42,942 bases of DNA from Gamarada debralockiae. Lineage: Eukaryota; Ascomycota; Leotiomycetes; Helotiales; Hyphodiscaceae. Made by a program: the position numbers and the translations under genes. This document shows positions 31,215-41,501 of the stretch, piece by piece. The stretch's first letter is position 1; every line of letters begins with the position of its first letter. The stretch covers positions 1 to 42,942 of the forward strand of contig NXFV01000222.1 of the NCBI GenBank assembly GCA_002803225.1, in the 5' to 3' direction. The notes under the pieces are model-generated. The model worked only from the letters and a program-made list of their open reading frames with translations. It did no database searches and was not told the origin of the DNA.

Positions 31215-32179
31215 CTAAACGGTAGCTGACGCAGGAGCTGTTTGTTGAGAGGGAGCGGCCGGACTACCAGCAGTCTTCGCTACACTGTAAGGCTTGAGAA
31301 AATCGGGGTCATTGCCCATTTCTTCCTTGACCTATTCGAAGTATTAGCTCTTGGGTTAGCCTAAAGTAGGCTTTGCGAGATGAGACTTACGATATCCAGA
31401 CCACCAATCAACTCTCCCTCAACCCATAATTGAGGGAACGTTGGCCAATCCGCGAATTCCTTCAGACCTTGCCTAACCTCATCATCTGCCAGAATATTGA
31501 AGAATCCATACTTGACGGAGTTCTCTCTCAAAAGAGCGACCAATTGTCTTGAGAATCCGCATTGGGGAGCACTCGGGGTGCCTTTCATGAACAGCATGAC
31601 TGGTGCAGCTTTGACCAGTTTGGACAATCTCTCGTGCAAATCCTCCTTGTTTTGCTTTACTTCGCCAGTCGAGTATTGAGGTGCAGTGGCAGTGGCAGGG
31701 TCATTGGGCGCTGGTGCATGGCTGCTAAAGATTTTTGCTCCTCCATTCGTGCTTGTGTTACCACCGCTAACTGCTTTGCCTGAACTCTTTGCGTGCTTCT
31801 CAATCGCCGTCCGTACTTTGGTCGCATCGCTTCCGCTGACTGTCTCGAGGACTTGGTTGTTTCGGGTGAGGATGAGATATGGGACTGCAGTAACATCGAA
31901 GGCATCGCTAACATCTACAACTTCTTCCGCGTTCATGGAAACCCATGAAGTTGAGAGTGGTTCTGTGACAGGGTAGGACGAGGCGAGGGTTTGTAAAACG
32001 GTGGTCATGTTCTTGCATGGTCTGCAGAGGATTAGTCTTTGCTCACGAGGGGAGGAAGTAGAGAGTGCTTACGCTGCCCAATCAGCGAAGAAGTAGATAA
32101 CTTGGAGGGTGGTGGGAGGGAGGGAAGCGGCATGGTTCTTCCACTCCTCCTCAGTCGTGATCTCTATGAGAGTCGACAT
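31215..32179 (-). CDS. grx4: Monothiol glutaredoxin, Grx3/Grx4 (PICOT) type
   Basis: Three exons (32179-32073, 32021-31391, 31331-31215) encode about 284 aa. An N-terminal thioredoxin-like domain carries WAAPCKNM (Cys38, single cysteine) in place of WCGPC. After a Ser/Ala/Pro-rich linker comes a glutaredoxin domain with the monothiol CGFS motif (Cys190, in MKGTPSAPQCGFSRQ), WPTFPQLWVEGELIGG and the LDIVKEE end read across the last splice. In fungi these nuclear/cytosolic proteins bind a [2Fe-2S] cluster with glutathione and pass iron status to regulators such as Fep1/HapX. Introns are 51 and 59 nt. One glutaredoxin domain is present, as in most fungi. The tail (SPAAPSQQTAPASATV) is low-complexity. 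Confidence 0.93.
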
Positions 32180-33402
32180 CTTAATTGCGATTTAACGTGT
32201 ATGCAATTTCGAAAGAAACGCCCTCGACTCTAGACGGTGTTGCGCACGCGATTTAGCCAAGTCGAGTCCTCGCTTTGAGGTCGTTGATCACTTATCGGCT
32301 TATCTGATCGAAGATGGAGGTGGGGTCGTGGGAGTTGAGTTTAACGACCTGGAGCGCAATTTAATGGGGAGAGTTTGGAGTTGGGATGGCTCTAAGTTTA
32401 CTGAAGTCGAATATTAAAGGAAGTCGTACAGGCTACCTTGAGGGTTGGTTGAGTTGAAGAAGATTTGGATTTGCGGAGATGTTCAAAATTCGAGAATCAG
32501 TAATCAGATCGCGCTAAGTCAATCGCGGGCACAATACAGACTAGTGAAGCACGTGATGAATATCAAAGTCACCCCCTCATTTTTCGACAACTCATAGGAA
32601 ACAAGCGAGGCTTGACCTCGTGGACTCTTAAGAGGAGTTCGTCCATATGGTCCCAAGAGATATCTCATGACCTCAGTGGATGAATAAACCAACGGAGCAG
32701 CCGAAACGGAAGGGAACTGAGTATTAGTTGACAGTGGCTAAGACCGCGCCAGTTTTGTTAACTAGAGGTTCAAGCTTTCATGGAAGGGTACGGAGGTAGC
32801 GGAAGCCGCTCAAGATCTCCCAGTTTTGAAACTTTGGAATTCGCAACGCCGATGTGGCTGAGGAACAGGGGCGAGACGTCTCTGGTTTGCGTATTGCGTA
32901 TTCGAGCAGAATCGAAGAAGGCTGTGTAGGTTAGCCACCATATAATCCTTGCTGCTGAAACTGCCGCTGCCCGTCGTGAACCCGTTCAAAGGCCCTCTTA
33001 AAATTTGATGAGAGCGAATTAACAGGTCTTCAAGTGCTCGTCCAGCCTCGGGTGTCCGCGTGCGCAGTCAGCCGTCATGTCGAACCGATTTGTGGCGTAG
33101 ACTTTGGATAGTGTGTTCGTCGGATCGTGCTGCAAGCAAGTTGACGGGGCAGTACAAAACCGGAACCGAATCCTCTCAGGCGGCTTGGCGTCTCAAACTT
33201 GAACAACCTCCATCTTCACCACTTCCACCTCACCATCAACTCTTCATCTACGACATCAATCCTTCGACCCTAGAGTCAACGAACCCTCACACACGTCATC
33301 GCCGCCTCGTGAATAACGCAAACTAAATATCTAAAGTACGCGATCCAGCTCCGCGAACAAACAAAGACTGCAATCTAACTTTTCAACTTCAAGTTCTTCA
33401 AG
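32180..33402. other. Shared upstream region of glutaredoxin and CYSTM genes
   Basis: The flanking genes diverge from here. A CACGTG occurs near 32551. CT/CA-rich sequence at 33180-33400 is probably the 5' leader of the CYSTM gene; an 88-residue open frame in it (33060-33326) is unlikely to be a protein. Confidence 0.45.
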
Positions 33403-33866
33403 ATGTCCAACCAAGGCTATTACGGCGGTGGTCAACCACAATACGGTGCTCCTCCACAGCAGTATGGCGCTCCTCAATACCCCCCTCAAGTAAGTTCTAA
33501 TTACTCCGTCTACATCGCAAGGTTAAGAACTAACGTTTTTCAAGGCCGCGCAGCAAGGTGGTTACTACCAGCAGGGCCCCCCTCCAGTACGTCTCAAAAA
33601 TTCGCAACCAGCGCGAGAGCTTCACTGACACACATAGTAGATGCAATACCAACAAGGAGGATACCCGCCACAGCAACAACGCCCTGCAAAGAGCGGTGGT
33701 AATGGATGCTTGGGAGCTTGTTTAGCCGCTCTGTGCTGTTGCTGCGTTGCCGAGGAAGGTTGCGAAGCGTGCGCCGACTGTGCTGGTATGTCCCCGACTT
33801 CAAAATTTCAACTCCCAAAGCTCAATTGCTAACCAAACTCTAGACTGCGCTGAGGGCTGCTGCTAA
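33403..33866 (+). CDS. CYSTM-type small Cys-rich tail-anchored protein
   Basis: Four small exons (33403-33489, 33545-33586, 33641-33785, 33844-33866) encode 98 aa. Residues 1-60 are rich in Gln, Gly, Pro and Tyr (MSNQGYYGGGQPQYGAPPQQ). The C-terminus is a short hydrophobic, Cys-packed segment, CLGACLAALCCCCVAEEGC, followed by repeated CADC and ending EGCC, the layout of the CYSTM family. Such proteins anchor in membranes by palmitoylated or metal-binding cysteines and are linked to stress tolerance in eukaryotes. The three introns (54-58 nt) all have clear sites, and the reading frame is recovered only when all are removed. The Pro/Gln-rich start resembles yeast CYSTM relatives. Confidence 0.85.
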
Positions 33867-35067
33867 ACGAGTGGACAAATCGAGACCTTATATGCCATGT
33901 CACGATATCCACAACACGTACAAATCGAGAATGGGAGCGCTGCGGATTTCATAAATGGATGGATAGTGGCTGTAACAGTGGTGGACACGGGATGACATAT
34001 GGGAAAGGGATGGATGCATATGCTTTCTCTTTTCACGGCCTTTGCCATGCCAAGCCTTGTTTTTCATACTTTTCTGCTTTTCGATGTCTCAGTACATTAA
34101 GCAAACAGTCTAATTCGATGATCTCCTTAATTGCGCACCAAGATCCTTTAAGCTGCTTGCGACTAGTGCGCTCCTACTTCAAAATTGGTCGCTGATAGCA
34201 GCTGAGGAACTCATCACATACGTCCCATGAACTTGGCTAAATTTCAGGAGCCCATCACCCCATAATTCTTCGTCCTCGTACACTTCCAGTTTTCAAGCAG
34301 GTCTACTTGAATCTTCCTTCACCTAAGAATCAGTGTCATGGAACTGTTATCGTCAACGAGATCCTAGGAAGCTTTTCCTCGATCTTTCAGAAACACCTAT
34401 GCAGTTAATCTCTCTATTCACAGCGAAATGCATGCGATTGATCTACTCTGAGCCTATAAATCCCTAAATGGCACTAGAGGCGAAAGTACTGAGTTGCATG
34501 TCAAATGCCCTTCACATCCCTTGGTCACGCCCCTCTTGCTATTGCTGGCCTTACTACAGTTGCGACATTGCTTTATTGCCTGGTCAAAACAATGACTACG
34601 CAAAAAGAGGCTTAGATTTCTGGCGCCTTGTTTCATTTACATTTCTGTGGTCGCCAGAAGGAGATATATTACAATGAGAAACAGCTGTATGTACATCCCA
34701 ACAATACTTGACAACAATTGGATCAGACAAGCTTCTGGAAGATGAAATATAGAACACTCATCTCTGCTGTCTGTTGAAGAGTGTGACGAAAACTTCCCGA
34801 CGGAAGTTACTAGACTGGACTGTGCCTCATCGCTTCCCCCAAAGTGGCAGGCTACTGTATCAATCCTGCAACATTTGTGAACTACAGTATCGACCCACAG
34901 TCTACTCACAGTCTTTGGCTTCACAACTTGGATTCGTCCAAGTCAAAATCATATTAGAGAAGCGACTGGTCGGCCCATATGTCCTTGGCCCGCTATCAAT
35001 TTATTTCCACGCTCGGACGCTAACATCGCGTATGCAGCGTAGATCTGCTCCTGCCGCCTGCATGAAG
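33867..35067. other. Intergenic region
   Basis: It follows the CYSTM stop and runs to the chitinase relic. Short frames only. I looked for the missing C-terminal half of the GH18 gene here on the minus strand and did not find it. Confidence 0.45.
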
Positions 35068-35653
35068 TTATTCAAAATTCTGATCTTGCGCATGAGAAGA
35101 GAGTGACAGTGGTGCTGCAATCACAGCGTCACGATAAAGTCGGGCCCCAAAATCAGCCTTCAGCCGATCGATCAATATTATTACGCCTACCAGAGTCATG
35201 GGCTCTTCAACATCGAGATCGAGACCATCTAGGCCACGCTCGCGGATCATGTCGTGTAAGGGGAGGTAGTATGCTTCGAAAGTCTCGTCGTCGAGATCGA
35301 GGCGCGTGAAGGAACCTTTTGCTGCTCCGCCGAGCATACTGAGGACTTTGACGCCAGAAGCTTGGAGGATTTGCAATTCAGCCCAAAGGGTGAGATATCG
35401 GGAGTCTGCGGGGACATGATCGTTCTGCGTATCAATCAGTCATGTTGTGGGCGAAGGCAGATCCCGGGGGTGGGGGGCAGCCTACGAGGGCGATGTGTCC
35501 AGGGGGATCATTGAGATGGACTGCTGCGAGGATGACGTGCGTCACCGCAATGTCGGGTTGTGTTATGAGAGGAAGAATGGAGCATGATATGCCATCTGGG
35601 TTGTGCTGCGTCTGATAGTATATAACGATTCGCGGTGTAGGAGAAGGTGGTAT
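35068..35653 (-). pseudogene. Truncated GH18 chitinase-like relic
   Basis: Two exons (about 35653-35486 and 35424-35068) read as the front half of a GH18 glycosidase: RIVIYYQTQHNPDG, VTHVILAAVHLNDPPG, ILQASGVKVLSMLGGAAKGS and the catalytic motif DGLDLDVEE, whose last acidic residue is the proton donor. The 61-nt intron has good sites. Where relatives begin with Met, this copy has ATA (35653-35651), a G-to-A change, and no other ATG is in frame. At the second conserved barrel strand the frame shifts (GGGG run near 35140) and the expected DFIVTLAP reads into a stop. The rest of the barrel is absent, so no active enzyme is expected. It is divergent from the membrane-protein gene next to it. Confidence 0.7.
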
Positions 35654-35978
35654 TGGAGGAATTTGAGGTTGTAGGGAGAGTGGATGATCAGCACAAGGCT
35701 GAAGCTAAGGCGCTGAAGATTTTACCGAGTTGGCAAAATCTGCTCTGTGGAAAACACGCTAACTGTAAAGACAGTGGAGGCTGAGCACCACGCACAACAT
35801 GCCCCCCAATAGTAGTTGCTAAAGAATACAAATTGTTCGTCAAGCCTGCCAGCTTGGACTTCAGAATTCCATACTCTCCTCTCCCCGTCAAGTACGGTAG
35901 TGGACGTGCTGTGGGGAACTGGGCAATTGCTCTCAAACAATCTCAGTGAACTCACGATTCCACGGAATCGTGGATCTC
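35654..35978. other. Short divergent promoter region
   Basis: About 325 bp between the relic's start and the membrane-protein start; no coding content seen. Confidence 0.4.
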
Positions 35979-37130
35979 ATGTCCTCCACAAACTCATCTG
36001 CATCTGACAGCCTTGCGCTGGTTAATTCGTTCTACGGTCCTGGTGCTACAGCTTGCTGGTACTTGACTTGTCTCTCCTGCCTTGTGTCATGGACTCTTCA
36101 CCCAAGAAAACGAGAATCTGACTCTGTCACCAGCGACTTCATCGCTATTGTCACCTTCCCTACTGTAGCTGCTGCGCATCTTGTAGCACAAGTCTAGGAC
36201 TGCCCTTCTTAACCGTCTCTGGGCGATGAAGTCTTGGAGCAAAAGATCGCTGCCATGGCCGCGTCACTCACCATCGCCGAAACTTATCTGATTCTCTGCA
36301 TCATCCTCCTTGTTCCAACTATTCTCATCCGCTCCCCCAAACGAATTCTTTTGCTAGCTTTGACTGGCATATTCTGTTTCGCGACCGAGGCCTACCTATT
36401 TTTTGCCGTCCCCTCAATCCGGAACGCTCGCGGTATTTTCCATCGTTCTTTAATCATCGACTCTCTTCCCCTCCTCATCCTGATTCTCGCCATTGTAGTC
36501 TACCTCACGGGTGTTCTCTTCTGCTTTATCTATATTGTATTCATTTGCCAACGTCGCCAAACTCTTTCGGAGCCATCAGCAGGAGCGGATCCGGAAGTCG
36601 TGGGAACTTACCACCGAACACAGACTACTAAAGTTGCCTTCCTAACGTATTTGTCTCTATCTTTTGCTTTCGTCTCGGGCCTGGGCAGTTCATCTCCTGG
36701 CCTCAGGGATATAAGCACGCCGGGAAGGAGCCTGATGGATGAGTTCTTCCCGAAGACGGATACTGGAATTAAGGAGTTGGATCAAGCAGTGGCACTGCTT
36801 ACCGGGATGACGGTGCTTGGGCTCAGTTTATATTCAGCAGCAGATGAATGGTACAGGGACTGGTGGGAGGTAGAAAAGAAGACGAGAGAAGAAGCAGCAA
36901 GGCGAGCAATCGATGGCCGTCTACTAGAGGCTGAGCGAAGAGGTAGTCAGGCTGCTGCTATTGCTGCTGCGAGCAGAGTTCAAGGGCAGGACCACGAAGC
37001 TTTAGAGCGGGAAGGCATGGCAGGAAATAGGCCACAAGGAACTACAAGAGGCGAAGAAAGTGGAGGGTATACCTGGGTGCTCCCTGGCTCAACCTCGGCT
37101 CCCTTCTCCGGCAGGGAAAGTGCGTCATGA
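35979..37130 (+). CDS. Multi-pass membrane protein, fungal family of unknown function
   Basis: Two exons (35979-36191, 36240-37130; 48-nt intron with a CTTAAC branch site) give about 367 aa. Exon 1 (SDSLALVNSFYGPGATACWY, DSVTSDFIAIVTFPTVAAAH) carries the N-terminal signature of a membrane-protein family I recall from Leotiomycetes. Around seven hydrophobic segments are visible: GATACWYLTCLSCLVSWTL; FIAIVTFPTVAAAHLVA; LTIAETYLILCIILLVPTIL; ILLLALTGIFCFATEAYLFF; SLPLLILILAIVVYLTGVLF; KVAFLTYLSLSFAFVSGLG; and AVALLTGMTVLGLSLYSA. A charged helical stretch (WWEVEKKTREEAARRAIDGR) and a polar tail end it. No transporter or enzyme motif is seen. Using 36255 as an isolated start would drop the conserved first exon. 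Confidence 0.75.
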
Positions 37131-37301
37131 GCGTGATATTCACTATCAGAATGTAGCCACTGTTCTGTGGCGAATCGCGCTTGCTTGAGGGACATCCGTC
37201 ATTACTGCCAAGCGGAGTAAAGTTCGAGTGATTATTGAATTTTCAGCCTTGTGTTCGCTGCACCCCAATAGGCAATCAATATTCATTGTGTCTTGGTCGA
37301 A

Positions 37302-38310
37302 ATGGGTCCATCCGACCGTTTTTCGACGATTCCAAGTCCTGTCCTCTTATTTATCGTCAAGTTCATCCCCGATCTGTTATCTTTACGAAAGCTGGACCAT
37401 GCATCCCATATTATCTCGTCATTGTTTGATGAATACGGCGCTGAAATCATAGAGGGTATCCACAACCTTGCCAGAGCAAGTCCAAACCCTCATACGCATC
37501 GTTGCAATCATCCGATCGAATTTTATCCCTTCGCAGTCGCTGGGCGAGTTCACAAACACTTTGTACGCCGCGATGGCTACTGCAAAGGAATACTATGACG
37601 GCAATCAATGTTAAGGAGGAGATACCCAATTCCGACCGCACGACCATCTCAACCTTGCGAGGGGTGCGGAAATGCACTCCCGTCTTTTGAGATCTCGGTG
37701 TCTACTCTTCCTCAACTCTCCGTATAATTCTCGATTCGGCATGTCAAATACGGCATCTAATGGACTCTTGCATACAAACCATGATTGATCGCTGTATGGC
37801 TCTTGAGTTATCCTGTTGGTTGGAATTGCCTAACCAGGTATAGCCTGTATTTACCCCTCTTTTGTGATATAAGAGAGCTCTGCCCCTCCTTGTATTTCAG
37901 CTCCTTAGATATCACCTAGGTCTAGAAATGCCACTATATTTCGCCCCCAGAATACAGCTCAACTGACATATCCCATCTTCTCGACTCAGAATTTCGATAC
38001 ATACATAGACCGTACACTACACATCGTCCGCAGAGAAGACCTTTGGGACAAAGATACCAGCCACAGAACTGGGGCCTCCCTTTGGATTGAGCAGCATCGC
38101 ATTAGCCGGACGTTTTGGCGTATTCACCTCTTCTTCGATCCGAGTGCAGCAGGGGAGTCGAAATTAAAGTGGTCTGATGAAGATATCGATGGATTACAAA
38201 GTCTCAAGACTGAGGGATTTTGGGAGCAGCCGCAAGCCAAAAACCAAATGGAACATGTCAAAACTGTCGTCGATTTTCTGGAAGAGACACTCGATAAAGC
38301 GGGTTTCTAA
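37302..38310 (+). pseudogene. Broken F-box-like protein gene
   Basis: The start reads like an F-box: FSTIPSPVLLFIVKFIPDLL, then LRKLDHASHIISSLFDEYGA. After about 37452 the family-like reading moves to another frame (TLPEQVQTLIRIVAIIRSN, SLGEFTNTLYAA) with no intron possible between them. That frame ends at a TAA (37612-37614). Later coding-like pieces are MDSCIQTMIDRCMALELSCW with WLELPNQ after it (near 37760-37830) and a clean C-terminal block, ASLWIEQHRISRTFWRIHLF through VVDFLEETLDKAGF, ending at TAA 38308-38310. Some later jumps could be introns (for example GTATAG..TTTCAG at about 37839-37901), but the first break cannot be. F-box proteins link substrates to SCF ubiquitin ligases; this copy is probably inactive. 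Confidence 0.55.
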
Positions 38311-38501
38311 TCCCCATAACCATTTCACTCAGCGCAAAGCAAACCATGCTAGTAGTGGTACTAAAGTAACAATATTGAAGACAAGCTGTATGTAATATCT
38401 GAAGCTGAAAGACCAGTAAATAATGCTGATTGGGAGAAACCAAGAGCAGGACGTTATTGTAGCTACTGAGCAACATGAATTTCCAGCCATGAGAGCTCTC
38501 A

Positions 38502-38717
38502 TCATGCATCATTGGACGCCGGCGTTGTCGTTTCAGGGGCATTCACTAATTCTTTGATAGAAGCCACTCTGCTACAGTCGGCAAGTGGCGGTCGAGATCG
38601 GAGATAATGGTCTTGGTCGTTATATACACTTGGTCTGAATCGTTGAAGCAAAGAAGAGCTGCTCCTTGTCATTTTATGAGGAGAAGGCGTGATTGAAAGA
38701 CCAGGTGGTGATGACAT
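38502..38717 (-). CDS. Small Ser/Pro-rich open frame, doubtful
   Basis: An ATG at 38717 opens 71 codons (MSSPPGLSITPSPHKMTRSS...). The sequence is Ser/Pro/Arg-rich with no known domain. A TATA-like AATAAATATAG lies about 75-90 nt upstream on the same strand. It could be a small protein, a first exon or chance. Confidence 0.22.
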   Translation of the reverse strand: MSSPPGLSITPSPHKMTRSSSSLLQRFRPSVYNDQDHYLRSRPPLADCSRVASIKELVNAPETTTPASNDA

Positions 38718-38931
38718 AGTACCATAAGTGAAGATACTGGGCTTGTGAATGGAGGTTGTCGTGCCTCCGCGATGAGGCGCCTAGACGAGGCTATATTTAT
38801 TGAGCTCTCAAATCCCGAACGAGTGCTCCGTAAATACCTCGAAAGTCTGACTCTAATGTCATTTTCACTGGTTCCGTTTTAGTCTCTGGACGTGAGCAGC
38901 TGCCACTTTACCCTGAATCGATGGTAAGCAA

Positions 38932-38993
38932 ACCTGAGCAGAGCTTGAGCATGCCTGAGCGGAGCCTGAGCATCCTGAGTACGCCATGAAACA
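38932..38993 (+). repeat. CCTGAGC repeat cluster, left copy
   Basis: The core CCTGAGC or a close variant recurs five times in about 55 bp (ACCTGAGCAG, CCTGAGCGGA, CCTGAGTA). A related sequence lies inverted at 42411-42448 beyond the fusion gene. Confidence 0.45.
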
Positions 38994-39261
38994 GTCTGGG
39001 GAATTCACTGGGTCAGGTGACTCGCATGACCACGTGACTAGATTCCTGTCAGGATCGTCACTATATATATATAGAAGTAGCATAGACGAGACAAACCTTA
39101 AATTAATATAATAAACGTAATATACAAGTGTAATGAATGCTGTATCCAGTGAGGTTTAGTTGCTATTTTATATAAATACAGAGCTGATGAGGTCCCCGTG
39201 GATAGTTAAAGGGAGCGATTCAAAATAGTGGGCGCGACCAGACCGACCCAAGCTGCAGGCG

Positions 39262-39285
39262 CTCAGCCTCAGCCTCAGCCTCACC
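39262..39285 (+). repeat. CTCAGC hexanucleotide microsatellite
   Basis: Three CTCAGC units and a CTCACC variant in tandem, about 120 bp before the fusion gene's ATG. Confidence 0.6.
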
Positions 39286-39406
39286 GCCCATATGGATTTC
39301 AATACCTAGCTAAACGACCTTCATTCACAATAGTGTCATTCTATCCCCAAATCCTATAGCCCACGACAGTCTCTTTCCCCTCACCTTACATCAGTCAGCC
39401 GCAGTC

Positions 39407-41501
39407 ATGTCATTCGGGTTTTCAGTTGGCGATTTCATTGCAGCAGCGAGTCTTATCAAAGATGTCGTCTCAGCAATCAACGGGGCTGCTACATCAGAGT
39501 ACCGAGAGCTAGAACTAGAGTTATACGAACTTCAAAGAGCACTACATGAGATCGAGCATTTGGAACCATTGCCTGGGCAAGAAGCAGAAGTAAATGCGGT
39601 AAAGGTTGCGGCCCTGATGTGCTGGTATCCACTGCAGGAGTTCCAGTCGAAACTTAAAAGGTACCGGAGACTTTCGCAAGGCAGTCAATTAAAAAAGCTC
39701 GATGTCGTGAAGGGTTGGGGAAGGAAGGTACAGTGGAACTTTTGCATGTCAGATGAAGTGCAGAAGTTGCGCGCGTACATTGCGGCGCATACTGGAAGTT
39801 TGAACATGCGGTTGACTACCCTAGGACTGGCGACGATGGGAGTAGCGAACATAAAAGCGGAACAGACGGGTGGGCTTATCCAATCTAGGTTGGAAGACCA
39901 AGCCGCTATGGTCAGTGAGAATACTCGCAGAGTAGACAGTCTCTACATGCTCGTTGCCGGACACGTGCTTCCTCAGCTCGAAAATTTGGTAGAATTAGTC
40001 ACGAAGGTGTGGGTTTCAAATCTGCAAATCATGAACTACTTTTCGAGCCTCCGAAGTACCTCCGTGGAGATTGACACAAAGCATACCTGGTTCCAAGACC
40101 CGATGAAGCTAGAGGATGCCTTTGGCCGCATTGTTCCGATTCCAGCAGAGTACGGATGGAGTGTAGGATATTCATCCTTTGTTAGTCGCCAGTTACTAAC
40201 GAAATGGTAGACAATACAAGCAGTTATTCATGACCGATTTAGCTCGGGACCAGGACATGAGAAGGTTCAGGCTGGCGAATACGAACTCTTCAGCACTGAA
40301 GATAGCTCGCAACTGATCACGAAAGAGACTGCGTCCCTGCTAAGACCTGGATCGAGCATCACAATGGCTATGCTGGTTGGAATATATGTCTATATGGAAG
40401 ACATCTGTCCCAAACCTGGCTGTATATCGAAGGTTTTTATCAAAAGTGTCGCTGGTGGGATGATATGGTGAGTGTTGCGTTTGGAATACTTTGTAATAAT
40501 GCCAGACTAACTACTGGAATAGCGACAAGTGTAAGATCTGGTTTGGATTGTCAATGAGGCAATTACCACGGCCTTTCCGGTGGTTCGCTTTTAAGGACTT
40601 CGAAAAGGGGTGTTTTGATGAGCTGAAATCCTCTCGGAAGCGCAAGAGACTCACAGAGAACACCGTGAATAAAAATCGAAACATTTTCAAGGAAATGCGA
40701 GAACAACGGAAATGGTTCAAAAACTTGCGAATATACCACACCGAATTATCTACAGCGGTTGATGTTCTGGAACAGCAGTGGCAACTCAAGAGCGCCATAC
40801 AGTCAAAGAGAGCAAAGGTTGACATGCAAGCCGCAGCCTCTATTTCGAGCAAGGGCAATGAGTTAAGCAGTCGGAAATCTCAGATGCCTTCCACGCCGCC
40901 CAAAGTTTCGACCGACATTTGGACAATTGCACTTCAGATCATTATCGAAGAACTGGGTGTTGGACCAGAGGAATTACAGGACAGCTCCGTCTTCACTGAC
41001 CTTGGCTTGGATTCCTTACTTTTACTGGCTATTCTCGCTCGAATGCGAGAAGAATTGTCACTAGACCTCCATCCATCAATTCTCGTGGATTGTCTTACCA
41101 TTCGAGACTTCCGGACTTTCATTGAAGATAGTTCCACTGTGACGCTGCCCCATCAACGCGCCCTCAATTCAACTCTTATTGGTACGCTCGAGAAGTCAGC
41201 TCCAAACCCTAGTTCTCATGTCCTTGATTTAGAATGGGCTGCCGTCCTTCAAGTCATGGCTGAGGAGTTGGGAATTGAGGTGACTGAATTGAGCGACGAA
41301 ACTGATCTCAAAGCCCTCGGAATGGACTCGATTATAGGGGTCGTAATTTGTGGACGAGTGAGAGAAGAAATCAATAACAACTTCAACTTTAAGACTCTGA
41401 TGGATTACTCTAATGTGAGGCAATTACGGGCATTCATAAAAAGAGGTAATACAATGCCTCCGTCACCCAAGCAACAGACTTCTGGAAGCAATCAGCTGTA
41501 G
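39407..41501 (+). CDS. STAND-type N-domain / ubiquitin-like / Zn-ribbon protein fused to two acyl carrier domains
   Basis: Three exons (39407-40162, 40211-40467, 40523-41501; introns 48 and 55 nt with CTAAC branch sites) encode 663 aa. Residues 1-250: the fungal N-terminal domain starting MSFGFSVGDFIAAASLIKDV, mostly helical. About 235-310: ULD_2-like fold (IVPIPAEYGWSTIQAVIHDR, GEYELFSTEDS). A zinc ribbon follows: Cys318, 323 (CPKPGC), 338, 341 (CDKC). A basic stretch (SSRKRKRL) could be a nuclear signal. Two PKS-type carrier domains end the protein: about 469-540 with LGLDS (Ser502) and 574-643 with LGMDS (Ser607), each the expected phosphopantetheine site. The N-terminal half is common in fungi, usually without carriers. 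The carrier exon is in frame with CDKC, so the fusion is direct. Function unknown; perhaps a carrier scaffold or acyl sensor. No PKS or NRPS lies in the window. Confidence 0.85.

Larger units (their letters stand above)
38718..39406. other. Repeat-bearing upstream region of the fusion gene
   Basis: No gene seen. It holds a cluster of CCTGAGC repeats (38932-38993), a CACGTG near 39031, an (AT)5 tract at 39062-39072, and a CTCAGC hexamer run (39262-39285). CT-rich sequence at 39330-39400 is a likely leader of the downstream gene. Confidence 0.45.

Noticed and set aside
37261..37700. Intron explaining the first frame change of the F-box-like gene
   Set aside because: The only GT..AG pair between the two frames is about 19 nt, far below a functional intron length.
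39407..41501. Secondary-metabolite gene cluster around the carrier domains
   Set aside because: No polyketide synthase, NRPS, tailoring enzyme or transporter set was found in the window; the carriers stand alone.
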